Source: Ustilaginoidea virens
Lineage: Eukaryota; Ascomycota; Sordariomycetes; Hypocreales; Clavicipitaceae
NCBI RefSeq assembly: GCF_000687475.1
Contig: NC_057321.1
Location: 1,984,001 to 2,048,000 of the forward strand
Direction: 5' to 3'
Length of the DNA stretch: 64,000 bases
Shown: piece by piece, positions 34,768 through 45,294 of the stretch
Position numbering within the stretch: the first letter of the stretch is position 1
Layout of the letters: each line of letters begins with the position of its first letter
Program-made: the position numbers and the translations under genes
The notes under the pieces: model-generated
The model's input: the letters and a program-made list of their open reading frames with translations, nothing else
The model's database searches: none
Told to the model about the DNA's origin: nothing

Positions 34768-35244
34768 TCTCGCCTGCCCTCTCTGATGTCAACAACTCAC
34801 GACTTGGGATTTTGGATTTTTCGAATGCTGCTCAGTGGCAACCAGCAACCCGCAGCCCGCAACCCACCAAACCGCACCGCGCCTCGCCTCGCCTCGCCTC
34901 ACCACGTCCCAGCCCCCAGCTTGCTTGCTTGCTTCCAAGGGCGGGCCATTGACCGCACCCAGCGACCGGCACATGCACTAACAAGAATCCTGAGCAGAAC
35001 TCTGTCCCCTCTGTCCCCCGCGCCCCATATTCCCCAAGTCCAACCAGACGTGCTCTGCGGTTCCGCGCGCCGCGCATCCCCCCCCCCCTCTCATCTCCCC
35101 CAAAGTTCTAACCACACAACCTCCAAATAGTTCTGCCCCTCAGCGTCTGGTGCCTTTTTATCTTTGTCGCCAGAGAGGAGCCCATACTCGTATTGCCCTT
35201 TGCTGCTTCCCGCAGACACCCAGTCATATCTTCCCCCACCCCCC

Positions 35245-35268
35245 ATATATATACACTATATATATACA
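35245..35268 (+). promoter_or_regulatory. Possible TATA region of the PP2C gene
   Basis: Two TATATATA blocks separated by a few bases lie about 90-115 bp upstream of the ATG at 35359. A T-run and a CT-rich stretch follow, typical of fungal core promoters and start sites. No transcript evidence is available, so this is inference from position and sequence. Confidence 0.4.
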
Positions 35269-35358
35269 CGCTTTTTTTTGGGGTCTTTCCATCTCCCTTC
35301 CTCCCACTTCCGGGTATTTTGTACGCAGTAGCTCTGCTACTGCCCACGTCTCGCTGCC

Positions 35359-37654
35359 ATGGGCCAAACGCTCTCGGAGCCCGTTGTCGAAAAGGTTCGT
35401 CGTCCCCTCCGTCCGTATCTTGCCTCTCTTGCGCCGCGAAAACCTCTGCTTCCCCTCCCTCGGACGCGGTCCTCGCTGCTGAATATTCCTGCAATGCTTC
35501 AAAACCATGTCTCGTGGTGCGTCGTGTTTCAGCTTCCCCTCCACCCTCCCTCCTGCTCCCCCCCCCCCCCCCCCCCCCGCCAAAGCCCGTGACCCTCCTC
35601 CATTCGATTCGATTATCCCGAGTCTATGGAGTGGCGTCGCGTGATGGCCAGCCAGCAGATCCGACCAAGAGCCGTCTCCCCCACGATTTCCTCCTCTCCC
35701 TCCCGCCTCATACAATCCCGGCGAGACATCGCGACAGGAACAAGCTTGCTGACCCTGAAATTCTGGAATTCCTTTAGACTTCAGACAAGGGTCAGGATGA
35801 TAGACTCGTCTTTGGTGTATCCGCCATGCAGGGCTGGCGCATCAGCATGGAGGACGCGCATACTACCGTGCTCGACCTCGCCAGCCAGGGTATCAGCCTT
35901 GATGCCAAGATTCATCCCTCCAGACTCTCCTTCTTCGGCGTATTCGACGGTCACGGCGGTGACAAAGTAGCGTTATTTACAGGCGAAAACATGCATAAAA
36001 TCATCCTGAAGCAAGATACTTTCAGATCTGGCGATTATGCGCAGGGACTGAAGGATGGTTTCCTTGCCACTGACCGAGCCATTCTCAATGGTATGACGTT
36101 TGATGACTACCTTTTTTTTTGGTTTTTTCCTGCACCTCTTTTTTTTTTTGGATGGATGCTCCGGCAGTCGGTATCTGAACCTCGGTTGATGAATCCGTCT
36201 CTCTACACTCAAAAACTAATCTTTGCCTGTCTCGGTTATAGACCCCAAGTACGAGGAAGAGGTTTCGGGTTGCACTGCTTGTGTCAGCTTGATCGCTGGA
36301 AACAAGGTCTATGTCGTATGTTCAAAAGCTCCCTTATTCGGACCGTCCTACAATCCATCCAGCAACGGCGCACTTATGGTCTAAATCACAGGTCTCGTCA
36401 CTGACAAACCTCATCCTTTAGGCCAACGCGGGTGACTCTCGAGCAGTGTTGGGCATCAAGGGCCGCGCAAAACCAATGTCTCAGGACCATAAGCCACAAC
36501 TTGAAAGTTTGTTGCATCACCAAGCGGTTTAGCCCTTCCTTTGGGTCTCTTTTGCCCCTATGAACTGCTCACTAACAAGCCTCTTTTCCTTTTTACCAAT
36601 TGTTCGCAGACGAAAAGAGCCGTATAACCGCCGCCGGCGGTTTCGTCGACTTTGGTCGCGTCAACGGAAACCTAGCCCTGTCTCGCGCCATTGGAGATTT
36701 TGAGTTCAAAAAAAGTGCCGAGTTGCCCCCCGAGCAGCAGATCGTCACGGCATTCCCGGATGTTGAGGAGCACGAGCTCACTGACGAGGATGAGTTCTTG
36801 ATCTTGGCTTGCGACGGTGAGCCCTTTCCCCCAAAGAAGATATGTCAACCGTTTCATGGCGTAGGACCGCATCTTATTAGACGTTCATCTAGGCATTTGG
36901 GATTGTCAATCCTCGCAAGCTGTCGTCGAGTTTGTGAGAAGGGGCATTGCGGCACAGCAGGAGCTACACAAGATCTGTGAAAACATGATGGACAACTGCT
37001 TGGCCTCCAACTCGGAAACCGGAGGTGTCGGCTGCGACAACATGACGATGTGTATCGTTGGATTTCTCAACGGCAAGACCAAGGAGGAGTGGTACCATGA
37101 AATCGCCAGAAGAGTCGCCGAAGGGGATGGCCCTTGCGCCCCCCCGGAGTATGGTACGGCATAGCCCCAAGTTCGAGCAAGACCGGATCCTCGTGTGGTC
37201 TTGTGCGCCTCCTTTGGGCGAACGGCAAAAATCTTGAAGCTGACCCCCATCATTTCCTTTATCAGCGGAGTTCCGCGGTCCCGGAGTCCACCACAATTAC
37301 GAGGATAGCGACAGCGGCTATGAGATGGATGCGGAGAAACAAGGCAAGAGCTTCGGCGTTGGTGGGTACCGAGGTCGAATCATCTTTCTCGGCGATGGCA
37401 CAGAGGTTCTCACCGATTCAGATGATACCGAAATGTTCGATAACGCCGACGAGGACAAAGACCTCGAGAGTCAAGTGTCCAAGAACAAGCTGTCCTCGAC
37501 CGACAACGGAGCCGTCGAATCGAAGCAAGACTCGGAGGCTCAGCCGGCGACTGGCAAAGGCAGCAAGGCAAACTCAGTGGCTGAAGCCGGGCAGCAGGAC
37601 CAGAACCAGGGGACCAAGGCCGAACCGACCTCCGACGATGGTAAGAAGGAATAG
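35359..37654 (+). CDS. ptc2: PP2C-type protein phosphatase (Ptc2/Ptc3 class)
   Basis: A Mg/Mn-dependent Ser/Thr phosphatase of the PPM family. Yeast Ptc2/Ptc3 dampen stress-MAPK, checkpoint and unfolded-protein signalling. Seven exons are inferred: 35359-35394, 35778-36090, 36242-36315, 36422-36506, 36610-36816, 36893-37153 and 37266-37654. All joints keep frame, giving 454 residues. Intron 1 (383 nt) holds a 21-nt poly-C run and has an unusual GTTCGT donor; intron 4 has GTTTGT. The first exon encodes only [12 protein letters not shown], an MGxxxS N-myristoylation pattern. Metal-binding and core motifs follow in order: [71 protein letters not shown] and [10 protein letters not shown]. After residue ~300 comes the Ptc2-type [22 protein letters not shown], then an acidic, Gln/Ser-rich tail. 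Confidence 0.94.
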
Positions 37655-38991
37655 GTGGTCCTTTAGCATTTCGAACCCGGGTTTTTGGCATGGAAGAAGT
37701 TGGGTGTGGAAGAAGCGACGGCGCGCATGTCGCCTCTACTTCTTTTTTTTTCTTGCTTTTCTTGCTTCTTTTTTTTTTATAACCTGGGTTGCGTTATCTC
37801 CTGTTTTTTTTTTTTTTTTTTTTTTTTTGCCCTCCTTAATTCTATTTCCCATGTCATTGTTCTTGGCTTGGCACCTTTTCCCCCTTTACCTCTTCTTCAA
37901 CTACAGGTTTTTATATAACGCGCGGGCACGGGGGTGGGAGCACGAGGACGAGGACGCGGGGAGGATGGAAACAGACATGGTGGGTGTGTTTTGTATGCGA
38001 GCGAAACCGTGTGGTTGTATGGGTTGCATCTTTGAGAGGCTCAAAGGGTTAGGCTTGGGCGATTAGACAAATGCTGTTCCCCATTTCATGCTCGCTTGTC
38101 CTCTTGGCAATTTGTGTCTTGTGTCGCCTGGGCGTGTTGTCAATTGAAAGCAAGGCCAAAGAACCCAAGTTTTTTTCTTCTTTTTTTGGGGGGGGGCAGG
38201 GCAACAAACGAGTCAACGAGTTGGCGGACAGATGCCCTCTGCAGGCCGTGATCCGAATCCGCATCAAGGGGCATTGGGCACCGGGGGTTTCGTCGTACGA
38301 TTTGACTCGAGGTTTCTTGGCCCGTGATTTGTTTGCTGCGGGGGGGGAGGGGGTTTATTCCTTGGGTGGTCGAGGCCGAGTCACCGCCGGGGGAGGGCAG
38401 GACGTGTGGCCACATTCACCGGGACGGGGTCACGACAATCAGGTGGTCGGTCATTCTTGGGGGGGGTTTATTGTACAGACGGGTTGTATTGGGTATCAAA
38501 GACTATTTGTACAGGTATGGGGGATGGGTGCGGACGGACGGACGGCTGTGTGGTGACGAGGAGGTGGCGGAAGGGGGGCTTGGTGGTGCCGAGGGCGAAG
38601 TGATGGAGCCGAGTAAGAGGATGAGTGTAGGCGGTGCTTGGTGGTGCCGAGAGCGAAGTGATGGAGCCGAGCAAAAGGATAGTTCAGGCAGTGCCTAGTA
38701 TCTGCCGAGAGCGAAGTGATGGAGCCGAGCAAAAGGATAATTCAGGCAGTGCCTAGTATCTGCCGAGGGCGAAGTGATGGAGCCGAGCAAAAGGATAATT
38801 CAGGCAGTGCCTAGTATCTGCCGAGGGCGAAGTGGCTCCAAAGCCGAGTACAAGCACGAATTCAGGCAGTGGTGCTTGGTGTTGCCGAGGACAAAGCGGT
38901 GGCACCGAGTGCAAGGTAGATCTGAAGCCGAGTGAGAAAAAAAAAGAGACGGTCCAGGCACTTGCTTGTTGTCGCCCAACGTTCCAAGCCA
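37655..38991. other. Intergenic region with a 58-bp minisatellite
   Basis: The PP2C 3' region includes T-runs near 37741-37777 and a 25-nt poly-T at 37804-37828. A G-rich stretch runs from about 38185 to 38470. The right third is a 58-bp tandem repeat (separate entry) that stops about 60 bp before the end of the PPR-type gene. Frames crossing the G-rich stretch are artefacts of composition. Confidence 0.6.
38588..38935. repeat. 58-bp minisatellite, about six units
   Basis: Units beginning GCCGAG start at 38588, 38646, 38704, 38762 and 38820, exactly 58 bp apart. A diverged unit follows at 38884. Each contains GCGAAGTGATGGAGCCGAG and a TTCAGGCAGTGCCTAG-type end. The three central units are almost identical; the outer ones are diverged. 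The array lies between the PP2C gene and the 3' end of the PPR-type gene. Confidence 0.92.
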
Positions 38992-41409
38992 TCAAGTCTG
39001 GTCCGGGGCGCCGGTTGCCTGGGCGCCGCGCCCGTCCGGCTCACGCCCGTCCGGCTCCCGCCGCCGGATCATGTCGCCCGGCTCAAAGGCCGCGTCCAGG
39101 TGCACCAGCTTGCTGGGCAGACGGCCCTCGGCATGGCGCAGCTTGACGGCCAGCGCCGGCATGGCGAGGTGGGCGCCGTCGCGGCCGGCGAAGCGCCGCG
39201 CGTGCCACAGGCGCGGGCGGTCCATGGTGCGCCAGGTGGTCTCGAGGGCGGCGGCGAGCCCGCGGACGGGCACGTAGCCGTGGCAGGTGCGCAGGATGGC
39301 CCACTCGGCGCCGGCGACGGCGGCCGTCTCGTGGGCGACCTTGCTGGCGCGCAGCAGCCGCGCCATGTGGCTCGAGAAGATGTGCACGGGGGACCTGCCC
39401 ATGAGCCGGGCGAGGAGCACGTCCCGCAGCGGCTTGCGGACCGGGCCGCGGAGGTGCCGGCCCAGGGCGCCGTAGAAGAAGAGGACGCCGAGGGACGAGG
39501 GGCACCCGGCGGCGATGGCCAGGCTCGTCAGCCGGCGGTACGTCTCGGCGTCGGGCTGGCACGGCGAGTGCTGGTGCATGTACGACAGCACCCAGACGGC
39601 GGTGGAAAAGTCCCGGTTCTCGAGGCACGCGTCCAGCACGGCGTGGACGACCCGCATGTCCTGCAGCTTGCCGTCGCCGTCGCCGCCGCCGCGCTGGCCG
39701 TCCAGGATGAGCTGCAGCGGGCCCAGCTGCGAGCCGGGCTCGTGGTTGAAGCGTAGAAGCTCCGTCATGACGCTGCTCGCCGTCGCCGCTTCGCCGGCGA
39801 GCCAGTCGGCGCCGTAGCGCAGGACCTGGTCGGCCATGAACCTCTCGGGGCTTTTGCCCGCCTTGAAGGCGGCGTACGCGTCGGAGCTCGCCATGACCCG
39901 CGCGATGGCCCGGCGCGTGGCCGCGGCTCCCAGCAGGCCGAGCTCGTACATGGCCGCGATGATCTGCCGCCGCTCGTCGTCGCGCTGGACCAGCCGCAGG
40001 AAGCGCAGCCAGGTGGCCGCGTCGGCGGCAAAGTAGCGGTGCTCCATCTTCTGCAGGGTCCGGTGGAAAAAGGCCGCGTCTCGCTTGGACACGTAGCCGT
40101 CGAGCACCATGTTGAACATCTCCGTGTCCATGGGCAGCCCCCACTCCTCCGCGCGCGTGAACAGGTACTCCCCGGCGGCTCGGTGGCCCCCCTTTTGCGC
40201 CAGGAAGGAGATGGCCCTCTTGAGGGCAGGGGGCGTGACGCACTCGCGGGCCGCAGGGTCGGCAAAGGCCCTCAGGATCAGTCGGATCCGAATCCCGTCC
40301 GTGTCGACGAGCTTGCCGTCTCGCCGCGGCTGCTTGTAGTGCTTCATGGCCAGGTGCGGCCGCAGCTGCCCGCAGGCGAGGGCGGTGACGTAGGCCTCAA
40401 ACGAATCCCTCGACCACGTCTTTGGTCTCGGCGTCTGCTCGTACGGCCGGTCCACCCAGTAGTGGTTCGTCTCCTCGTGTATCCAGACGCGGCTGCTGCC
40501 GTCGTCATCGTCCACGCCGCCGCCGCCGCCGCTGCTGCCGTCCTCGCCCATGGCGGGCGGCCCTCCCGAGGGGCCACCCTCTTGGACCGACGGCCACAGG
40601 CGTTTCGTCTTGTAGTCGAGTGCGGCTACCTCGCCGAGCTCGAATATCTCCACCTCCGGGCCTAGCCTGGTCAGCTCGTCTGCAGCCTTGGCCAAGACCG
40701 CGCTGTCGCCTCGCACCACAAGCGCACACGGGCTGTGACGGTCCGCAGACACTCGCAGCTTGGCCGCCAGCCCCGTCGTCGCGTCCAAGAACTGGATCCG
40801 CTTGCTCCGCAGCGCAACGTCCCACGAAGGAGGCAGCACAACCCTCACGGCGGCCATCCTCGGCCTCTCGCTCCCCTTTGGCGTTATCCGCTTGAGCAGG
40901 TTGAACGTTTCTGTCCAGTCGGGAACCTGTTGCCGGTGCTTCTTCCAGACCATGTCGAGCCCGACCTGCACGCGGGCAATCTTGGCCGACCGGAGCCGGC
41001 TTGACTCGGTGGCTGCGGGAGACGGGTACGTCCGGATGCTGGGCACATACGGCGAGTTTTGCTTCTTGGCAACGGCTTGCGAGATGGCCCCCGAGTCGCG
41101 GCGGAACATGTCGCGCATCGACCTGTTTCTTGCGTTCTTGGCCTGTGCCGCCGAGGCCAGCGCTTGTGGGCGTGGCTCAGCATCTGCCGACGCATCGCGG
41201 GATGCGGTGACTGCAGCGGGCGGCGTCGAGTCGTGATTCTGCGTCCGTTGCTGCACAGTCTCGACGTGCTGGTGTCGTTGAAGGGGGTTTCGGAGCACGA
41301 GGGGACTTTGTTGCCGGGGGGGGGGATGGCAAGTCCCAGGCGGGAACGCTCTGAAGATGGTGCAGCGCGGGGACGCAGTCCACCATGTTGACTTGACCCC
41401 CAGGGACAT
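38992..41409 (-). CDS. Mitochondrial pentatricopeptide-repeat-type protein
   Basis: An intronless 805-residue frame on the minus strand. The N-terminus is Arg/Ser/Pro-rich with almost no acidic residues, which suggests a mitochondrial targeting peptide. An Ala/Arg-rich linker leads into a conserved part with HYWVDRPYEQTPRPKTWSRD near 315-335. The C-terminal half holds helical pairs of PPR type, for example DTEMFNMVLDGYVSKRDAAFFHRTLQKM near 425 and RVVHAVLDACLENRDFSTAVWVLSYM near 583. Such proteins bind organellar RNA to control its processing or translation; the target here is unknown. Codon third positions are strongly G/C, so long false frames appear on both strands. The start could be a later Met, since nothing fixes the presequence. 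I cannot give a specific gene name. Confidence 0.75.
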   Translation of the reverse strand: MSLGVKSTWWTASPRCTIFRAFPPGTCHPPPRQQSPLVLRNPLQRHQHVETVQQRTQNHDSTPPAAVTASRDASADAEPRPQALASAAQAKNARNRSMRDMFRRDSGAISQAVAKKQNSPYVPSIRTYPSPAATESSRLRSAKIARVQVGLDMVWKKHRQQVPDWTETFNLLKRITPKGSERPRMAAVRVVLPPSWDVALRSKRIQFLDATTGLAAKLRVSADRHSPCALVVRGDSAVLAKAADELTRLGPEVEIFELGEVAALDYKTKRLWPSVQEGGPSGGPPAMGEDGSSGGGGGVDDDDGSSRVWIHEETNHYWVDRPYEQTPRPKTWSRDSFEAYVTALACGQLRPHLAMKHYKQPRRDGKLVDTDGIRIRLILRAFADPAARECVTPPALKRAISFLAQKGGHRAAGEYLFTRAEEWGLPMDTEMFNMVLDGYVSKRDAAFFHRTLQKMEHRYFAADAATWLRFLRLVQRDDERRQIIAAMYELGLLGAAATRRAIARVMASSDAYAAFKAGKSPERFMADQVLRYGADWLAGEAATASSVMTELLRFNHEPGSQLGPLQLILDGQRGGGDGDGKLQDMRVVHAVLDACLENRDFSTAVWVLSYMHQHSPCQPDAETYRRLTSLAIAAGCPSSLGVLFFYGALGRHLRGPVRKPLRDVLLARLMGRSPVHIFSSHMARLLRASKVAHETAAVAGAEWAILRTCHGYVPVRGLAAALETTWRTMDRPRLWHARRFAGRDGAHLAMPALAVKLRHAEGRLPSKLVHLDAAFEPGDMIRRREPDGREPDGRGAQATGAPDQT

Positions 41410-42260
41410 TGGTCATCAGGCCTGTCTCATGGTGAGATGCATGTTTTGCCGAGCGAGAGGAAAGACGGGAAATTTCCCAAGTCTCGCCAGTTTCGCGGGG
41501 TTCCCACCCGTCACGTGCTCATCACCTACCAACGACTACTCATGCCTCGATAAACTGCTTTGATAAACTGCATTGACAAACTGCATTGATAAACTGCGTT
41601 GAGAAACTGCATTGATAAACTGCCATGGTAAACTGCCATGATAAATTGCATTGATAACCCTGTTTCGATCAATACTTCCCTCCTTCAACGTCACCGAAAG
41701 GTGCCATGTCAACAAATTCGCAGACATGTGACGCAAAAAAGGCACAAACAGCCCAATGGCATACGATAAAATCACAGCTGGTGGCTGAGAGGATGGCGCA
41801 AGTCTGAGTAGCACTGGTCAGTTATGGCTATTGCTCTTGGTCATTGCTTCGTTCATGCAGAGTCATTGGCATGCCCGCCCAAGTACATCTATTTATTGGC
41901 CGCTCGCAGTGTCGCCCGGACCCGTCATGTCTTCTCCCATGTCAAATTATTCGCCATGCGCTATGCTATGCTCGAGTTGAGGCCAAAGCAGAACCAAGGT
42001 TGCAAGTCATCTCCCATGTACGCCAAAACCAAACCCCAGATACGCAAAGGCAGCCAGAAAGCGGATGGGCAATTCTCCCGAGTCCCAGTTCAGTTAGCCA
42101 TGTCACAAATAGGCATCGGCCAACGATGGCATGCTCACACCAACCAGCCGTCCAGAAACCAACAACCCAAAAAAAAAAAAGTAAGAACAAAAAGAGCCAT
42201 CATTGAATACGACGCCACAGGGCAAGTCTCTGTTCTGATGGCGCAGGAAAATGAGTGTCA
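41410..42260. other. Intergenic region upstream of the PPR-type gene
   Basis: An 850-bp spacer between the PPR-type start (transcribed leftwards) and the end of the dysferlin-domain gene. It holds the 13-bp tandem repeat at 41549-41652 and an A-run at 42169-42180. Frames of up to 146 codons (41824-42264) overlap the end of the neighbouring gene on the opposite strand and show no motif. Confidence 0.6.
41549..41652. repeat. 13-bp tandem repeat, eight units
   Basis: Eight adjoining 13-bp units of consensus GATAAACTGCATT with one to three changes each. The array begins 140 bp upstream of the PPR-type ATG, so it lies in that gene's promoter or leader. The period is not a multiple of three, which argues against coding use. 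Confidence 0.93.
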
Positions 42261-43827
42261 CTAGGCCTCGAAGCCAGGCAGCTTGCCCTTCCTTGGCTCA
42301 CTAGGTCCGCTGCGGTCTAGGCCAGGATGCTCATCATACCATCCAGGGTCTTTGTCCAGCGACAACCTAAGCTCGCCTCTCTCGGCCATCTTCTTGACGT
42401 CGCTCCAGTAGGCAAGCCTGCTGACTTCCTCGTCTGCGTGCTTCGTGGCGGCTTCGAGCGCCTCTTTTCGTTGCATAAGATGTTTGTCGTCTTGGTTGCC
42501 TTGTTGCTCCAATTTGCCCACAGTCTCGTCATACCTGCGCATCAAATGAGCGAGCAGCTGCTTTCGAGATGCCTGGAAAACAAAAATGGCCATGATTTCA
42601 TGTATCGCGTCCTGGAGGGAGCTCAGGTCTACCGCATGATCGAGGTAGTTCTCAACAGCCTCCCTCTTCTCCCGGTCGATCCGGGTCGAGCTCAAAACGT
42701 GCAGTAAGGTGTCTATATCCTCAATCTCCAGAGGTTCCTCCTCCTCCTCCCCCACCCCCACTGCCTTGCTAGACTTTTGCCTCATGCTGGACCTACTGGG
42801 AACACGGCTGCTAGCCAGGCTTGCCTTGGACGGACAGGTACTGCGGTAGGACGCTGGTCGTATAGTAAAGTAGTCAGCGTTGGAAATGTCGCCAGGCGAG
42901 CAGGTAGGTGTGGTTTTCCTCTTGGCCCGCTTCCGAATCCAAGCACGTCTCCGCACAAACGAGTTCCACCACTTTGCCTCGTGCCAAGAGAATACTTTTG
43001 AAAAGGCGAATGAATACTCCCAGCCCCCCTCGTCGACACCTTCTTGGTAGTTGATGCGCCACTCGGGCCAAACCCATTCCCATGATGGATCTGGCACTGT
43101 TGCCGTGTGTCTGTTTGTGGGCGATGGCTTATGGTATGCATTAGCTGCAAAAGCGGTGGTTAACCATGTCCCCAACTCAAGCACAGGGGGCTCTCATCGT
43201 GGGTCGCGAGCACTCACTCCACGCCGGAGGGTCAAGGCCGCCGAGGGCTTTGGCTGAAAACAATGCGACGCCACACAGGAAGCCGCCTCGTTCGTTTTCG
43301 TAGAGAATGTCGATGGCAGTCTCGCGGATTTCGCGCGGGCGTTTGGGTACTATTCGGTGTACGGGATCGGCGAACACATCTGGGGTTGCAGCTGCATGGT
43401 TTGGGGTTCGGTTAGCCGTTCGCATTGTGTTTGAGTCATTGCGTGCAAAATGATCTGGGCACGCATGAGGATCAGTTCTACCTCGGATTTCGATGCAAGG
43501 TTGCGTCGACGGGTGATTGGGGGAGGCTCGCGGCTCTAGGCGGCCTCCATCCTGTTCCAGCACGTTTGGGGGCCGGTCGCCTTGGTGTTCGTGAGAAGCG
43601 TTGCCCGCGATGCCTTGGACAGAGTCGCGGCCAGGCGAGATTGCAGCGGGCTCGTTTTCGTCCGTCGGGGCCGCCAACGGCGCTGTACTGGAGCAGCTCC
43701 CAGAATTGGTAGCAGATGCCGTTATGCAGCCATTCTCGGCCTCGTCGTGATTGACCAGGTCGATCTCGTGGTCGTAATCGCCCGGTTTAAGGCCAGCGAC
43801 CCGGCGAGAAGTCCGGACTTTCACCAT
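42261..43827 (-). CDS. Dysferlin-domain protein (Spo73/Mug65, peroxin-like)
   Basis: Contains paired dysferlin (DysF) motifs as in yeast Spo73, fission yeast Mug65 and the Pex23/Pex30 group, which act on the prospore membrane, ER or peroxisomes. Exons on the minus strand: 43827-43482, 43391-43218 and 43144-42261. The 73-nt intron (GTGAGT..CAG) creates the conserved LDPPAWTNAYHK joint. A 90-nt intron at 43481-43392 (GTAGAA..CAG, CTAAC branch) is in frame and stop-free, and I infer that it is removed. The product is then 467 residues. DysFN shows ERGGFLCGVALFSAKALGGLDPPAW. DysFC shows DPSWEWVWPEWRINYQEGVDEGGWEY then WHEAKWWNSFVRRRAWIRKRAK, at about residues 190-245. The C-terminal half has an acidic run and helical segments. 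No membrane helix is obvious, unlike Pex30. The N-terminal exon is low-complexity. Confidence 0.8.
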
Positions 43828-45294
43828 TGCCAGGACGAATTCATGAGCATGATGGGCCCAGCATGGGTTTAGACGGAGACGATGGGAGTAATAAGATTCA
43901 AGGTGTCATGCATGTGTCACGCCAAGAGAGCCGAAGTGGCCAACCTCACCGAGAGGAGGGTCCTTGCGGCGCTGAGCACTGGGGTGAAGCAAGTGTAGTG
44001 CAGCCGAGGCGGTCGTCTCCCAACGGCGTCGGGATGATGCTGAGCAAATTAGTTGCGAAGCTGCAAGGGGGTTGCAGAGGAGTTTGACAAGAACAGAGAG
44101 AGAGGTTGAAACAGGGCTGGCGGCCGAGCGAAGAATACAACGAAACAGCCAGACACTCCGGAGCCGAAACAGGACGAGGATATAAAACAGGATGCACGCA
44201 GCAAGTCGCCAAATTCATGCAAACCACATATTGATGGACTCTGGAGGAGCTGGTTGCTAACATGGAGCACGGGCTGGCCAATCGTGTGCCGAGCCACAGT
44301 GCGGCAAGGTGACGACGGATGACATGGGATCCATCAAACAAGCAGGTCCACTCTGGCGGAAGCCAAGTGCTCGAGGCGAGGCAGGAGCAGTCCCCAACAC
44401 CGACATGACTGACTTGACTTCTTACTTGCTCAGAGTTTACGCTTCCGACGAAGCTCACCCGTCAGCGCCCCAAAGCTGGATCCAAACCAGCCCAGGGCTC
44501 CTGCGCAAGACTGCCGGTCGTTGGCATGGTAGTATCCCGCAATTTAATTAATTTAGGCAGTTGCTGCAGTTGCTGCAGTTGCTGCAGTTGCTGCAGCGGC
44601 TGCAGCGGCTGAGCGAGCTTGTGCTGGCACGGCGAAGTTGGAATGTTGCTCTTGCCAGCAGCACGGCAAGTCGGCGCGGGCTCCCGACGACGGATAGTGC
44701 GCAGCACGTGATGGCATTGACCCCACCTCAGCCTCACCGTTGTTGTTGTTGTTGTTGTTGTTGATGATGGCACGTCGACAGCGCTCCCAGCCGCTAAATG
44801 TCCAGCGCCCCACCGTTCAATCTACGTCATGGAGCAACACTGTGCTCAACTGCTCGCTCCGCCAAGCTGCTGCACCACCCCGTCGGGCCTGGCCCCCCGC
44901 ACCCAAACAGCTTACCTTAGGTAGCTGCAGTCAGGTAAAGGCTGGCACGCAACTTGCCGGAAACATGCCTGGACATGCCATTTCCCATCCATGACGCAAC
45001 ACGCTCTCCTCCACATCACCAAGGACCGGTATTGCCAAGTAGTTCCCAGGTTCCCAGCCAAGATGACCACTGATATGACCTTGGCTTGCACCCGGCCCCC
45101 CCCCCCCCCCCCCCTTCTCTCTTCCAATCCGCTGTCCTTCCAAGCCCGTTCTTCTCTCCTCCAACCACCTCGGGAAAACAAAACCCTTCTTCTCCCCCAT
45201 CACGTTTCCATCGTGAAAAGCTTCAATTTCGCTTCCTCCCAGTGACCTCTTTGCGTCTGCCGCCCGCCTCCCCCCCACCGCCAAACCGCACATC
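43828..45294. other. Divergent intergenic region with trinucleotide-type repeats
   Basis: Promoter region for both the dysferlin-domain gene (left) and the small membrane protein gene (right). It holds a 9-bp tandem repeat at 44561-44605, a TTG run at 44740-44763, a TACCTTAGGTAG motif near 44913-44924 and a poly-C run near 45096-45114. The pyrimidine-rich stretch before 45295 looks like a transcription-start region. No gene is recognised. Confidence 0.6.
44561..44605. repeat. 9-bp TTGCTGCAG tandem repeat
   Basis: Four perfect TTGCTGCAG units and one CGGCTGCAG unit. In frame it reads as Leu-Leu-Gln or Leu-Gln repeats, but no surrounding gene is supported. A nearby TTG run (44740-44763) gives poly-Leu or, on the other strand, poly-Asn. 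Confidence 0.88.

Larger units (their letters stand above)
32377..35358. other. Intergenic region between axl2 and the PP2C gene
   Basis: Three kilobases of low-complexity DNA and no recognisable gene. It holds the axl2 3' end (poly-T at 32385-32394), a GGTACC-type motif near 33433-33450, a GCAGACG repeat near 34514-34535 and a long TGCCT/TGCCTT array at 34699-34767. A tandem TATATA tract lies at 35245-35268. The many frames of 60-190 codons are GC-driven and overlap each other on both strands without known motifs. Confidence 0.5.

Noticed and set aside
39083..40665. Long frames on both strands (386 codons minus, 208 codons plus) across the PPR-type gene
   Set aside because: They are shadows in other frames of the 805-residue protein, Arg/Pro/Ala-rich from composition, with no motif of their own.
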